From assembly GCF_009912395.1 (NCBI RefSeq), contig NZ_WNDO01000013.1, forward strand, positions 1-64,000: a DNA stretch of 64,000 nucleotides, written 5' to 3'. The DNA is from Luteibacter sp. GTDB taxonomy: Bacteria; Pseudomonadota; Gammaproteobacteria; Xanthomonadales; Rhodanobacteraceae. Positions 36,319 to 47,000 of the stretch are shown one piece after another. How positions within the stretch are numbered: position 1 is the stretch's first letter; the number at the start of each line of letters is the position of its first letter. The notes below the pieces were generated by a model, which ran no database searches, was not told the origin of the DNA, and saw only the letters and a list, made by a program, of their open reading frames with translations. The position numbers and the translations under genes are program-made.

Positions 36319-36861
36319 TTACCAGACCAGATCGTCGGGAACGACGAACTGCTTGTAGAACTCGTCGTCATCGTCCGGCGGCAGGGGATCGCCCTCTTTC
36401 CGGCCGTGGTCGAGGACGATCAGGTCGGGCGCACGATGGTGGATCTTGTCGGCGGCGATGCGCGGCACGAGTTCGTAGCCATCGCCATGGCGGACGATGG
36501 CCAGCATGCCTGCCGCCAGCTGGCCGCGTTGGGCCTCGTTGACCAGGACGCTGGCGATGCGCTCGCCATCGGTGAAACGGTAAGCGATCTCGCCTTCGCG
36601 CTTGACCCGGGTGACTTCCACGATCTGCTTCACCTGGGCGCGGATTTCCTTGGCCCGGGCTTTGGCGTTGCGCTCGGCGGCGAGAGCCCGGTCGCGCTCG
36701 GCGCGTTCGGCCTGGAGCTGGCGGGTGTCGACCTTGTCCTCCACCGGGGCGGCCGGAGCCTTGCCCTGGCGCTGCTTGGCCTGGTCGCGGACGATCTTGG
36801 CGGCCTTGTCCTTCTTGACGAGGCCGGCCTTGAGGAGCTGTTCCTGGAGGGGATTGCGCAT
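36319..36861 (-). CDS. DUF2058 family protein (YaiL-like)
   Basis: A 180-residue soluble protein of the DUF2058 family, related to E. coli YaiL. It has the N-terminal NPLQEQLLKAGLVKKDKA, a long charged coiled-coil-like helix (residues about 20-85, rich in Arg/Lys/Glu/Gln) and a C-terminal domain (IAYRFTDGERIASVLVNEAQRG ... LVPRIAADKI) with a DDDDEFY tail. The family is described as nucleoprotein or polynucleotide-associated, but its role is not established. It ends five bases before the epimerase gene, and a 27-bp inverted repeat lies upstream of it. Confidence 0.85.
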   Translation of the reverse strand: MRNPLQEQLLKAGLVKKDKAAKIVRDQAKQRQGKAPAAPVEDKVDTRQLQAERAERDRALAAERNAKARAKEIRAQVKQIVEVTRVKREGEIAYRFTDGERIASVLVNEAQRGQLAAGMLAIVRHGDGYELVPRIAADKIHHRAPDLIVLDHGRKEGDPLPPDDDDEFYKQFVVPDDLVW

Positions 36862-36903
36862 GACGGTGGCGTTCTGGATTGCGAGCCACCGATTCTAGCC
36901 CTT

Positions 36904-36982
36904 AATCGCGGATGCGATCCGCTCCCACCCGCTGGTAGCGAAGTCTCTACCCAAGGGGTGGGAGCGGATCGCATCCGCGATT
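36904..36982. repeat. 27-bp perfect inverted repeat, second palindrome family
   Basis: Arms 36904-36930 and 36956-36982 (starting AATCGCGGATGCGATCCGCT) are exact complements around a 25-base loop. They differ from the TGTAGGAGCG family. The position just after the sugar porter gene on the minus strand suggests it may also stabilise or end that transcript. Confidence 0.8.
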
Positions 36983-36990
36983 CGTGAACC

Positions 36991-38385
36991 TCAACGACCG
37001 ATCTTGCGCAGTGGCTTGCCGCTCATCAGGTTCCGCTCGATCTGCTCCAGCGTCACCCCCTTGGTCTCCGGCACCAGCCAGAAGGTGATGAAGATGAAGA
37101 CGGCATTGAGCGCGGCGTAGAGCCAGAAGGTCTGGGCGTTGCCGATGCCGCTGAGCAGGCTCAGGAAGGTCGCGCCGACGATCATGTTGGTCACCCAGTT
37201 GGTGAAGGTGGAACAGGCGATACCGAAGTCGCGGCCCTTCAGCGGCTGCACCTCGGAACACAGCGTCCAGATCAGCGGGCCCGCCGACATGGCGAAGCCG
37301 ACGATGAAGAGCAGCAGCATGCCAACGGTGAAGAACTGCTGGGCGTGCGTATGGATGCCGATGCCCATCATCGTGCCGACCACGCCCAGGCCGATCGCCA
37401 TGATGGTGAAGCCGACATAGAGGATTGGCTTGCGACCGAGACGGTCGACCAGGCCGAAGGCGATCAGCGTGGCGAGCACATTGGTCAAACCGACGGCGGC
37501 GGTGAACCACATCTGCGCCTGCGTGTCGTAGCCCATGTCCTTGAAGATGCGCGGCGCGTAATACATCACCACGTTCATACCGGTGAACTGCTGCACGGCC
37601 TGCAAGAGCACGCCGAGGCCGACGGAGCGACGGAAGTTGGAATTCTCGGTGAACATGCTCCAGCCGTGCTGCTTGGTCTTCAGCTGCTCCTCGATATCGG
37701 CGATCTCCTTGTCCACCACTTTCTCGTCGCCGCGCAGCTTCGCGAGTACGATCTGCGCGTCCTTGCGACGTCCTTTCAGCAACAGCCAGCGAGGGCTGTC
37801 GGGCAGGAAGAACAGACCAAGGAGGAAGAGCACGCCAGGCACGGCAATCACGCCAAGCATCCAGCGCCAGTTGCCCGAGCTGCTGAATGCCGTATCGGAG
37901 AGGAAGGCCAGCAGGATGCCGGTGGTGATCATCAGCTGGTAGGTCGAGATCATCGCGCCGCGGATGCGTTCCGGTGCTACTTCAGCCAGATAGAGCGGCG
38001 CGGTGAACGTCGCGACACCGATGGCGAGGCCGAGCACGAAGCGCGCCACGATCAGGATCTCGGGCGACCCCGCCAAGGCACAGAACAGCGAGCCGGCGAT
38101 GAATAAGACGCCCGCCAGAATCAGCGAACGCTTGCGTCCCAGGGACGAGGACATCCAGCCCGCGCCGAGCGCACCAACGGCTGCGCCCGCCATCATTGAG
38201 CTGACGATCCACTCGATCATGTGGTCGCTGATTTTGAACTCGGCCTGGATGAATTGGGTCGCGCCGGAAATCACGCCGATGTCGAGGCCGAACATGAGGC
38301 CCGCCAGCGCGGCAAGAATACAGGTAGTGACGATCGCCGCCTTGGGATGGGCGGTGTCGACCTCTTGTTTGACTGCGGTATCCAT
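36991..38385 (-). CDS. MFS sugar porter (GalP/AraE-like sugar:proton symporter)
   Basis: A 464-residue carrier of the sugar porter family with twelve helices. Family marks are GLDIGVISGATQFI in helix 1, GRKRSLILAG after helix 2, PDSPRWLLLKGR before the central loop, QQFTGMNVVMYYAPRIF in helix 7 (sugar-binding glutamines and asparagine), DRLGRKP and the C-terminal PETKG. It probably imports a hexose or pentose such as galactose, arabinose or xylose. The next gene on the same strand upstream is an SDR dehydrogenase, which suggests an oxidative sugar catabolic route. Confidence 0.87.
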   Translation of the reverse strand: MDTAVKQEVDTAHPKAAIVTTCILAALAGLMFGLDIGVISGATQFIQAEFKISDHMIEWIVSSMMAGAAVGALGAGWMSSSLGRKRSLILAGVLFIAGSLFCALAGSPEILIVARFVLGLAIGVATFTAPLYLAEVAPERIRGAMISTYQLMITTGILLAFLSDTAFSSSGNWRWMLGVIAVPGVLFLLGLFFLPDSPRWLLLKGRRKDAQIVLAKLRGDEKVVDKEIADIEEQLKTKQHGWSMFTENSNFRRSVGLGVLLQAVQQFTGMNVVMYYAPRIFKDMGYDTQAQMWFTAAVGLTNVLATLIAFGLVDRLGRKPILYVGFTIMAIGLGVVGTMMGIGIHTHAQQFFTVGMLLLFIVGFAMSAGPLIWTLCSEVQPLKGRDFGIACSTFTNWVTNMIVGATFLSLLSGIGNAQTFWLYAALNAVFIFITFWLVPETKGVTLEQIERNLMSGKPLRKIGR

Positions 38386-38493
38386 GGGTCTGGAACCTTC
38401 AGGAATGTGAAAGGGTTCTCGGAATTGGATGCCCCGTCATGTGTTCGTTCCGTCGTCGGCGCGTCTGGCGACGGTGATCGTCGCGGCGATGGT

Positions 38494-39258
38494 TCAGACC
38501 CATCCACCATCCACGATGATGTTCTGTCCCGTGCACATACGGCTGTCGTCAGCGGCGAGGAACAGCGCTGCACGCGCGAGGTCTTCCGGCATCAAGTGAC
38601 CGGGCAGGCATTGCACACGACGGATCTCGTCCTCGCCCGCCTCGTCAAGCCAGAGGCGCTGCTGCTTCTCCGTGATGACCCACCCAGGCACAAGGCAGTT
38701 GATGCGAATGCGGTCGCGACCCAGCTCGCGCGCCATGCCGAACACGAAGCCCTCCACCGCCGCCTTGGCCATCGCATACATCGGATAGCCCGCGTTCTTC
38801 TTCATCCATCCCGTCGAGCCGAGGCAGATGATCGAGCCACCACCACGGCTGCGCATATCCGGCAAAACGGCCTGCGTCGCAAAATACTGATGGCGAAGAT
38901 TCGTCGCGACGCTGCGGTCGAATTCCTCCACCGTGGTCTGCGCGAAGTCGTGGCGCACGTCGTTGGCGGCATTGTTCACCAGTACGTCCACCGGGCCGAA
39001 GGTGGCGCGCACATGGGCTACGGCATCGCGCAGCGCGGCGATATCCGTGAGGTCGCAAGGCAGGAATATCGGTGCGTGCCGCGCGTCGGACAAGCGCTCC
39101 GCAAGCCGGTGCCCGGCGTCTTCGGCCGTGTCGAGGAAGGCGACACGCGCGCCCTGCGCGACGAAATGTCCGACAAACGACTCGCCGATGCCACTCGCGC
39201 CCCCTGTAACGATAACGTTACGGTCGGCGAGGCTCGGATAGGTGGCTAACGAAGGCAT
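38494..39258 (-). CDS. SDR-family oxidoreductase, probable sugar dehydrogenase
   Basis: A 254-residue classical short-chain dehydrogenase. The cofactor motif is TGGASGIG at residues 18-25, followed by NNAAN (NNAG-like), an active-site serine in CLGST, and the YAMAK catalytic tyrosine/lysine pair. The C-terminal DGGWV is typical. Paired with a sugar porter, it may oxidise an aldose (for example galactose, arabinose or xylose) to a lactone; this is inferred from context. ATG 39258 is preferred over 39297. A 7-bp inverted repeat (CGAAATC / GATTTCG, 39315-39345) upstream might be an operator. Confidence 0.8.
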   Translation of the reverse strand: MPSLATYPSLADRNVIVTGGASGIGESFVGHFVAQGARVAFLDTAEDAGHRLAERLSDARHAPIFLPCDLTDIAALRDAVAHVRATFGPVDVLVNNAANDVRHDFAQTTVEEFDRSVATNLRHQYFATQAVLPDMRSRGGGSIICLGSTGWMKKNAGYPMYAMAKAAVEGFVFGMARELGRDRIRINCLVPGWVITEKQQRLWLDEAGEDEIRRVQCLPGHLMPEDLARAALFLAADDSRMCTGQNIIVDGGWV

Positions 39259-39418
39259 GGAGGGACTCCCGGCGGAAAGCGCATAGCGATATCCCATGCT
39301 TCGTCGTCCGTTCGCGAAATCTGGCTTTCACGAACGTTGATTTCGTAAACCCAGGCTTGGCACAACGAAGACAAGCGTGTGTTAGCGTCGATTCGTTATC
39401 CCAACGTATGCCCGACTC

Positions 39419-39568
39419 TTGGTCAGACACGACAACACGCCTTCCGACGACCCCGCCATCACCACGCGCGATGCGGCGCGCCTGCTTGGCATCTCCATCA
39501 GCACGGCACAGAAGTGAGTCGAGAGCGGCGCGATCGAATCATGGAAGACGCCCGGTGGCCATCGCCGC
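39419..39568 (+). pseudogene. 5' HTH (excisionase-like) part of the GAF gene, with an in-frame stop
   Basis: In frame with the following GAF protein, this stretch encodes ITTRDAARLLGISISTAQK, then TGA (39515-39517), then VESGAIESWKTPGGHRRMRR. That is a MerR/excisionase-like HTH in which the family normally has tryptophan (TAQ-x-WVESG), so TGG has become TGA. The frame is open from 39386, with TTG 39419 as the likeliest start. Together with 39569-40171 the intact gene would be an HTH plus GAF protein of about 250 residues. Confidence 0.65.
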
Positions 39569-40171
39569 ATGCGACGCAGCGCAGTGCTCGCCCTGCTCGA
39601 GGAACGCACGGCACGCTCCACTGACGGCGGAGCCCCGTGGTCGGCGGAATTGCGCCCCGACCGAGACCCCGCCTATCCGATGCCCGACAACGAGGCGGCA
39701 CGGTTGCGGGCCGTCGCGCGCACGGGCCTGCTCGATACGCCTCCCGACGACGCCTTCGATCGCATCACCTGGCTGGCCGCGCAGCTCACCGGATCCCCGG
39801 TCGCCCTGCTCTCCCTGCTCACCGCGCGCCGCCAGTGGTTCAAGTCCCGCTTTGGCACGCCCCTGGCCGAAACACCGCGCGAATGGGCCTTCTGCAGCCA
39901 CGCGATCATGGGCAGCGCGCCGATGAACGTGGAGGATGCCCGCCAGGACGCACGTTTTCGCGACAACCCGATGGTAACCGGCGATCCGCACATCCGCTTC
40001 TACGCGGGATACCCGCTGCGCACACCGGACGGCCACGCGATCGGCACGCTCTGCGTCTTCGACAGCCGGCCACGACGCCTGGACGACACCCAGTCCACCG
40101 GCATGCGCGCCCTCGCCGCACTGGCCGAGGATGAAATCCGTCTCTACATGGCCGAGCGCGGCAAGCGCTGA
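39569..40171 (+). CDS. GAF-domain protein (C-terminal part of an HTH-GAF gene)
   Basis: The open frame from ATG 39569 gives 200 residues. A GAF domain fills residues about 35-195: RTGLLDTPPDDAFDRITWLAAQ, SLLTARRQWFKSR, AFCSHAIMG, IRFYAGYPLRTPDGHAIGTLCVFD, all typical of small-molecule-sensing GAF domains beside signalling genes. The gene lacks its DNA-binding half unless the upstream TGA is read through, so it may be a truncated but expressed sensor. It converges with the chemoreceptor gene; the two stops are only a few bases apart. Confidence 0.75.
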   Translation: MRRSAVLALLEERTARSTDGGAPWSAELRPDRDPAYPMPDNEAARLRAVARTGLLDTPPDDAFDRITWLAAQLTGSPVALLSLLTARRQWFKSRFGTPLAETPREWAFCSHAIMGSAPMNVEDARQDARFRDNPMVTGDPHIRFYAGYPLRTPDGHAIGTLCVFDSRPRRLDDTQSTGMRALAALAEDEIRLYMAERGKR

Positions 40172-40178
40172 GGTGTTT

Positions 40179-41501
40179 TCAGGCCAGTTCGGCCACGGCT
40201 CGCCGTACGGTATCGATGCCACCTGCCTGTGTATTCGTGGCTTGCGCGACATCGGACACGCGATCCAGGAGGGTCGTCACCGACGCGACGATGTCGCGCA
40301 TGGCGGCGCCCGCCTCTCCGCTGCGGTCGTTGCCTTCCTGTACGCGTTCCAGCGTGCGCTCGATCAACGCGCGAATGTCACGGGCGGAATCGGCGCTGCG
40401 TTGCGAAAGCATCCGTACTTCCTGGGCCACCACGGCGAAACCCTTGCCGTGCACGCCGGAGCGCGCCGCCTCGATAGCCGCGTTGAGCGCGAGGATATTC
40501 GTCTGGAAGGCGATGGAGTCGATCAATCCCACGATCTCCGCGATGTCGTGGGCGCCGGCCTGGATGGCCGACATCGTGGCGATCACCGCTTCCACGAGCG
40601 CTCCGCCATCGGTGGCTGAGCGGCTGGCTTCGTTGGCCAGGGCATTGGTGATGCGCGCCTGTTCGGCGATGGCGGGCACCGTATCGGCCAACTCCGCCAG
40701 CGAAGCGTGCAAGGTGCGCGTGGCCCGGGTCTGCGCCGTGACGTCGGTGGCGTACTTCACCACCTTGAAGGGACGCCCGGCCATGTCGAGGATCGGGTTA
40801 TAGCTGCCCTGGATCCAGACCTCCCGGCCACGGCGGTCGACGCGACGATACAGCGCCGAGTCGTATTCGCCTCGGCCCAGCTTTTCCCAGAACTCCCGGT
40901 ATTCATGACTTTCCCGATCCGTCGGGTCCACGAACATGCGGTGGTGCTGGCCGATCACCTCGTCACGGCTGTAGCCCATGGTGGCGAGGAAATTGTCGTT
41001 GGCCTCCAGGATGATCCCGTCCAGGGTGAAGCTGACCACGGCCTGTGCCTTGTCGATCGCCGCGAGCCGTCCTTCCATGTCGGCCGTGCGCAGGCGCTGC
41101 TCGGTGACGTCGGTGGCGAACTTCACCACCTTCATCGGCCGGCCCCGGCGATCCAGTACCGGGTTGTAGCTGGCCTGGATCCAGACCTCCCGACCGTCCG
41201 CACCCCGACGCCGATACAGGCCGACATCCGGCTGGCCGGAGCCCAGGCGTTCCCAGAAGGCGGCGTACTCCGGCGACGCGGCTTCTTCCGCATCGACGAA
41301 GATCCGGTGGTGCTGGCCCACGACCTCGCCTTCCTGATAGCCCATGGCATCCAGGAAATTGCGATTGGCCGCAAGGATGGTGCCGTCCAGGGCGAATTCG
41401 ATGACGGCCTGGGTACGATTTATCGCATCCAGCTTGCCGCGTATGTCGTCCGAGGATCCGCCGAACAGGCCTCGGATCCCGGCGATGATGTCGATGGCCA
41501 T
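40179..41501 (-). CDS. Soluble PAS-PAS methyl-accepting chemotaxis protein
   Basis: A 440-residue chemoreceptor without membrane segments. Two PAS domains (residues about 20-130 and 140-255) each contain an FxLDGxIxxAN segment ([32 protein letters not shown]) and the GQHHR loop, typical of Aer-like aerotaxis sensors. The signalling domain follows with [30 protein letters not shown], the CheA/CheW-binding hairpin. The methylation helices are short. It probably senses redox state or a bound cofactor inside the cell. ATG 41501 is chosen over 41612 as the family starts near the first PAS domain. Confidence 0.85.
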   Translation of the reverse strand: MAIDIIAGIRGLFGGSSDDIRGKLDAINRTQAVIEFALDGTILAANRNFLDAMGYQEGEVVGQHHRIFVDAEEAASPEYAAFWERLGSGQPDVGLYRRRGADGREVWIQASYNPVLDRRGRPMKVVKFATDVTEQRLRTADMEGRLAAIDKAQAVVSFTLDGIILEANDNFLATMGYSRDEVIGQHHRMFVDPTDRESHEYREFWEKLGRGEYDSALYRRVDRRGREVWIQGSYNPILDMAGRPFKVVKYATDVTAQTRATRTLHASLAELADTVPAIAEQARITNALANEASRSATDGGALVEAVIATMSAIQAGAHDIAEIVGLIDSIAFQTNILALNAAIEAARSGVHGKGFAVVAQEVRMLSQRSADSARDIRALIERTLERVQEGNDRSGEAGAAMRDIVASVTTLLDRVSDVAQATNTQAGGIDTVRRAVAELA

Positions 41502-41598
41502 GGCGACCCCCAGCGCTCTATGACGGTCGTCCTTATCGACGATTTTCGAGGCCGGCTGAACTGCCGTTGCCGAATACACATATAGATTGATGCGCTCG

Positions 41599-43956
41599 CT
41601 ACTCCACGGCACCCACGCCCAGCTCGCGCGAATCGCTGCGCCCCTGGTCGTCCACCACGCGAACCAGGAAGCGCCCCGTGCGCTCCGGCGCCCACATCAG
41701 CACCTGGCCACTGGGCACACTGCCCAGGTAGGCATCGTCGACGAACCAGTACAGCGTGCGTGCGCTGGCGTCGCTGGTCGCGGTGAAGGAAATCTTCTCG
41801 CTGCCAAGGCGGGATACCCGTATCTGGTAGGTACTGCCCTTCAGCGGCGAGGTGATCTTCGGCGGATCGCCGGCAAGCTGGCCGCCGCCCTGGCAGTCCG
41901 GCAGAGGGGGAGGCACACGCCGAGGCATGCCTGCCTGGGCGAACACGCGCGCGAGATCGGAGGGCCAATACTCGTACACCTCGGTCCGCGTGGTACGCGG
42001 ATCGTAAGGAGGACAGGCCGGCTTGCCCGTCTGCGTGTCGACGATGACGGGTCGATGCACGGTACTGACCCGGATGGGCGACTTGCCCGGTATGAACCAG
42101 GTACTGCCCACCTGGGGGCACCAGGCATTGGGCAGGTCGCCGCTGGCGAGGCAGATCGGCACTCGGTGCAGGTTGGGCGGATTGCGGCGCACGGGTTCGG
42201 CCAAGCCCGGACGTTCGGCGCGCAGCGCGTCGGCGATACGGAAGAACAAAGGCGCCGCGGCGTCCACACCGACGAAGGCCGGATTGCCCGAGCCGTCGAA
42301 GTTGCCGATCCAGACGACGAGCACATAGGGACCGAAACTTCCTGCGGTCCACGCGTCACGAAAGCTCCATGACGTGCCCGTCTTCCAGTAAAGCGGCAAG
42401 CGCGACGGCTGCGCCGCCACCGCATCGTCCGGTCGCGGATTCTGCCGGAGCATGTCCATGACCATGAAGCTCGCCTCCTCGCTGAGCAGGCGCGTGCCCT
42501 TCGTGCGCGGCGTGCCGGCAAGCAAGCGGAGAGGACGCAGTTCACCGCGATTGGCGAGCATCGCGTAGAGGCCGCCCAGTTCCTGCATCGTCACCTCGCC
42601 ACCGCCCAGCACCAGCGCGAGGCCATAGTGCTTCTCGCTGGCCATGCGCGACACGCCGGCATCGCGAAGGAATTGGTACAGGCTCGGATTAGACAGTCGC
42701 GAGGCGACCTGCACCGCCGGGATGTTGCGGCTGCGTACCAGTGCCTGGGTCACCGTGATGGGGCCCAGGAAATGACCGTCGAAGTTTTCCGGCGTGTAGG
42801 GACCGAAGGACGACGGCACGTCGCGCAGCATGGTCTCCGGATGCAACAGACCCTGGTCGAAGCCCAGGGCGTAGATGAAGGGCTTCAGCGTGGAGCCCGG
42901 CGAGCGCTTCGCCAGCGTGCCGTTGACCTGGCCGAAGATCGACGAATCGAAGTAATCCGCCGAGCCCACCATGGCCTTGACCCCCATGTCGCGCGTATCG
43001 ATCAGGATCGCCGCGGCGTTGCGGATACCGCGATCGCCCGAACGGGCGACGTACTGGCGGACCTGCCGTTCGAGGCTGTGCTGCAGGCCGAGGTCGAGTG
43101 TCGTCGTCACGCGCATGTCGTCGTCGCCGTCGATGCGTCGCTCGGCGAGCACCTGCTCGACAAAGTGCGGTGCTTCGAACGGCAGGCGCGACAACGGGCG
43201 CAGGCGCAGCGGAAGGTCGAACAGCGCGCGAGACGATGCGTCGGCGGGGTGGGCCTTCACCCAGCGTGCGAAGAGGCGATCGCGCGAGACCTTGAGCGCG
43301 TTGTCGATGACGCTGTTGCCACCCACGTTGCCGGGAAGGCCGCGCGCCGGCTCCTGTGGAATCACGGCGAGCGTGAGTGCCTCGGGCAGGCTGAGTTTCG
43401 CGGGCGCCTTGCCGAAGTAGGCAAGGCTCGCCGCGCCAGCGCCCTCCACGTTGCGGCCGTAGGGCGCGGCGTTGAGGTAGGCCTCCAGGATGTCGTGCTT
43501 GGAGTACTGCAACTCCAGCTGCACCGCGCGCATGGCCTGCACGAACTTGCCGCCCGGGCTTCGCGTGTCCAGATGCCAGATCAGGCGGGCAAGCTGCATG
43601 GTGAGGGTGGAGCCACCTTGCGGGTTGCCATGGCGGACGTAGGTCATCCACGCGCCGCGCATCAGGCCCCATGCCGAGACACCTGGATGCCAGCGGAACC
43701 AGCGGTCTTCGTGCAACAGCACGCCATCGACCAGCGCGGGCGAGATGTCCTTCAACGGCACCCAGAGACGGTAGCGGTCGTCACTGGCGAGCGTGAGCCG
43801 CAACAGCCGGCCATCGGCATCGTAGACCGCCGTGGACGACGGGAACCACGCGCGTAGCGGCTCATGCGGCCACAGGCGAAACCCGACGGGAATCGCGGCG
43901 AGCAACAACAACGCCACGAGGGCGTTGTGCCATTTGATGCGGAGCAGGCGTTTCAT
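41599..43956 (-). CDS. pbpC: Penicillin-binding protein 1C
   Basis: A 785-residue bifunctional peptidoglycan synthase with a short cytoplasmic tail and one helix ([15 protein letters not shown]). The transglycosylase domain has [12 protein letters not shown] (catalytic Glu) and [12 protein letters not shown]. The transpeptidase domain has Ser355 in SPGSTLKPF, an SRN motif and KTGTS. A C-terminal extension (about 600-785) is the PBP1C-specific BiPBP_C domain. The ATG at 43956 begins the membrane anchor; a longer frame would run antisense across the repeat into yfhM. It is the partner of the alpha-2-macroglobulin gene upstream. Confidence 0.9.
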   Translation of the reverse strand: MKRLLRIKWHNALVALLLLAAIPVGFRLWPHEPLRAWFPSSTAVYDADGRLLRLTLASDDRYRLWVPLKDISPALVDGVLLHEDRWFRWHPGVSAWGLMRGAWMTYVRHGNPQGGSTLTMQLARLIWHLDTRSPGGKFVQAMRAVQLELQYSKHDILEAYLNAAPYGRNVEGAGAASLAYFGKAPAKLSLPEALTLAVIPQEPARGLPGNVGGNSVIDNALKVSRDRLFARWVKAHPADASSRALFDLPLRLRPLSRLPFEAPHFVEQVLAERRIDGDDDMRVTTTLDLGLQHSLERQVRQYVARSGDRGIRNAAAILIDTRDMGVKAMVGSADYFDSSIFGQVNGTLAKRSPGSTLKPFIYALGFDQGLLHPETMLRDVPSSFGPYTPENFDGHFLGPITVTQALVRSRNIPAVQVASRLSNPSLYQFLRDAGVSRMASEKHYGLALVLGGGEVTMQELGGLYAMLANRGELRPLRLLAGTPRTKGTRLLSEEASFMVMDMLRQNPRPDDAVAAQPSRLPLYWKTGTSWSFRDAWTAGSFGPYVLVVWIGNFDGSGNPAFVGVDAAAPLFFRIADALRAERPGLAEPVRRNPPNLHRVPICLASGDLPNAWCPQVGSTWFIPGKSPIRVSTVHRPVIVDTQTGKPACPPYDPRTTRTEVYEYWPSDLARVFAQAGMPRRVPPPLPDCQGGGQLAGDPPKITSPLKGSTYQIRVSRLGSEKISFTATSDASARTLYWFVDDAYLGSVPSGQVLMWAPERTGRFLVRVVDDQGRSDSRELGVGAVE

Positions 43957-43969
43957 TGGATGGCGTATC

Positions 43970-44005
43970 TGTAGGAGCGCGATCGCGCGCAAGCGCGCTC
44001 CTACA
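43970..44005. repeat. REP-like repeat between pbpC and the macroglobulin gene
   Basis: A 36-bp palindrome (TGTAGGAGCG ... CGCTCCTACA) with a shortened interior sits in the 52-base gap between the two genes. It may form a hairpin in the shared transcript and alter expression of pbpC. Confidence 0.8.
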
Positions 44006-44008
44006 GGG

Positions 44009-47000
44009 TTACGGCTTTCTTTCCACCGTGATCGTGCCGCCGCCCGGGGCCGTGGCCTGGGCGCTCGTGTCGTACAGCGACTGGGCCAGCGCCGGCGGAA
44101 TGATGAACTTGCCGGCGTTGGTGGCCTTGATGCGGTACACGAACTCCGCGACGTCCGTCGTGGCGACGCCGTAGACCACGACGCGATCCTCGCGTACGTC
44201 CGCATAGTCAAGCGACCAGGTGGACGCCGAGGTGCCGATCGGGGAACGCCACGCAGGCGTTTCGTCGGCTTCGCCTTCGCCCTCTGCTTCCGACCCGTCA
44301 CCCTGATCCGTCGTGACGTCGCTATCGGTCGACGACACCGCTTCGTCGCTCGATGGCGCGTCGGCCGGCGGTTCGGTGTTGAGTACCGGCTCGAAGCCGC
44401 CTGGCAGGAGATCGACGATGGCCACGTCGGAGACTTCGTCATTGCGGGTAGAGCGAATGCGCAGGTGCACGTCGATCTCGTCACCCACCGACACCGTGTC
44501 CACCGCCTTGCCCTTCGTATCGGTGTACGAGCGGGTGACCTCGATGCCGTCCTTGCGCGTCTGCGTCGACGGTTTGCGATCGAAGCCGGCCTGGGCCACG
44601 CCGTTCCAGGCGGAGGCGTCGGCGTCGTTGACCAAGCGCAACCGCTGCGCGCCGGCCTTCCAGTGCGCGTCCACCAGCGAGCCCTTCGGTGCGCCGATCG
44701 GCGTGACAGTGCCATCGGCCGCGACCGAGCCGATGCTGAGCTTGCTCACGTCGTCCGGTGCCTGCGCCGCCCATGCATCGAGCGCCAGGATGATCATGCC
44801 CGAGGACAAGGTGTTGTAGTGCCCCTTGCCCAGTGGACGGACCAGGTTGTCCACCGTATCGGCCGGAAGACCACGGGCCTGCTCGGGGAAGTGCTTGGCG
44901 AGCAGGTACAGCACGGTCGCATCGCGGATCGCCGGGTCGTAGTACGAGGCATACGAATACGCTTCGTCGGTGCCCTTGCGCGCAAGCAGCTTGCGCGGAC
45001 CCGCGATCAGGTCCGCGGCAAGGCGATCCTGGTGCAGCAGTTGGTAGGACGCCGCCAGCCATGCGGTCGCGAGGTCGTTCTTCCATTCCTTCGGATGCAT
45101 GTCCTGGAGGCGACGCTGTACCGAGGCCAGATCGTTGGTAGTGACATTGCCCTGGCGGGTCAGCAGGTAGATCGCGTAGGCGCGCTGGCGCATCGCTTGC
45201 AGCGAGTCGTCGCTGTCGTCGGCGGCGATCTGCTTGAGCGCATTGTCGGCCGAGGTCAGCATGTCGCGCGGAATGGCGACGCCGCGATCCGAGGCTTCGA
45301 TCAGGTAATGCACCGCGTAGTCGGTCACGAAGACGTTCGTATCCGGCGTAGCCGTCCACAGGCCGAAACCGCCCTGCCCGTTCTGGCGCGCATGCAGCAC
45401 GTCGAACAGCGCGGCGACCGGATCGGCAGGCGCCTTGTCGCCGTCGAACATCTGCGCCGGCTTCACGTCGCCGAACTCGGGACGCTTGCCGAGGATCAGT
45501 GCCGGCATCGCCGCGCTCACGACCTGCTCCGTGCAGTAGTGCGGGAAGTCGACCAGGTAGGCCGCCAGCCCACGCGCCAGCACGACCGGCACGGTGGAGA
45601 ACGACACGTCGCGACGTGCGTATTCGTCGTGCATGTCGCGCAGCGCCGTGACATCGCCACGGGCATGCGCGTCGACACGACCGAAGGCCAGGTCGGTGCG
45701 CATGGGCGAGGCCGGACGGACCGAGAGGTCCACACTCTGTTTCGCCGACTTGCCGTTGGCGCCCGCGGTGAAGCTGAGGTTGCCGGAGCCGAGCTTGTCG
45801 GTGGCACGCACGCGGAAGATCGCCACACCCTCGCGCATCTCGCCAAGGGTCAGGGTCTTGGAGGCGTCGCCGACCACCTGGAGCTGCGGACCGGTCTTCA
45901 GCGTGACCGCCACCGGCACGTCCTTGCCGCCCAGCCCGGTGAGGTTGTTCGCGACGCCGACGCTGATTTCGGCTTCATCGCCCGGCGCCAGGGTGGTGGG
46001 CACGTTGGGCGAGAGCACAAAGTCGCCACGCACCGTGGTGGCGCCTTCGAAGGTACCGATCGTGTCGGGCGACACGCTCACCGCCATCACACGCAGCTTG
46101 CCGTTGAAGTAGTCCGGCACCTTGTAGGTAAGGTCGCGCGAACCATCCACGTCGACGATGCCCGACCAGTAGGCCACGGGCTTGTCGCGCTTACGGCGGA
46201 ACGGGTTGAGCTGGCGACCGATAGCGCCATCCGCGTCGCCGCCGGGAGCGGCCATCGCCATCAGCTTCTGGAAGTCCGGAATGATGAGGTCGAGGATCTG
46301 CGACGTGGAGACTTCCAGCATGCGCTTGCGGAAGAAATACTGCAGCGGATCGCCCAACTTGTAGCGGGCGACCTGAAGAATACCTTCGTCCACCGCGAAC
46401 ACGACGGCGCGCGTGGGCACCGGCGAGGTCACGTGGAAGGTCACCGTGTCGCCCGGCTTGACCAGCGTCGGCGACTCCACCGCGATGGCGTTGCGCCGCG
46501 CGTCCATGTTCACCGAGAACGGCACCACGCCGAACGACAGCGGGCTCATGAATATCTCGTCCGAGGACGGATCACGCACGTACTGCACGTTGATGTAGCC
46601 GTTGCCCTCGAAATCGGCGGGCACGGTGATGTGCTGGACGGTGCTGGTGGTATCCGCATGGAACCAGGCGTGCGCGTAGACCTTGTCGCGCTCGATGGTG
46701 ATCAGGCCACTACCCGGATAGGGGGCGCGGATCGCGATGTCCACTGCCTCGCCCTGCGCGTAGTCCTTCTTCGACAGGTTTAGCTGCAGCTCCGCGTTGC
46801 GCTCCAGCGAGCGCGACACGTTGCCGTCACCCGCGACGGACCAGGCTACGCGATTCACTTCCTTGCCGTCGGCGTTCTTCACCACCAGGGCGAAGTTGCC
46901 CGGCTTGTCGGTGGGCAGCGTGACATCCAGGCCTGCGGCCGGGATCGTCAGCGCCGTTTCGGACACGACCGATTCGCGGGCCTTGGACTCGTACTTGAAG

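Noticed and set aside
43832-46783. A 983-codon plus-strand frame opposite the macroglobulin gene
   Set aside because: It is antisense to a well supported gene with intact motifs, its residues are Arg/His/Val-rich, and no domain is recognisable. High-GC codon bias explains it.
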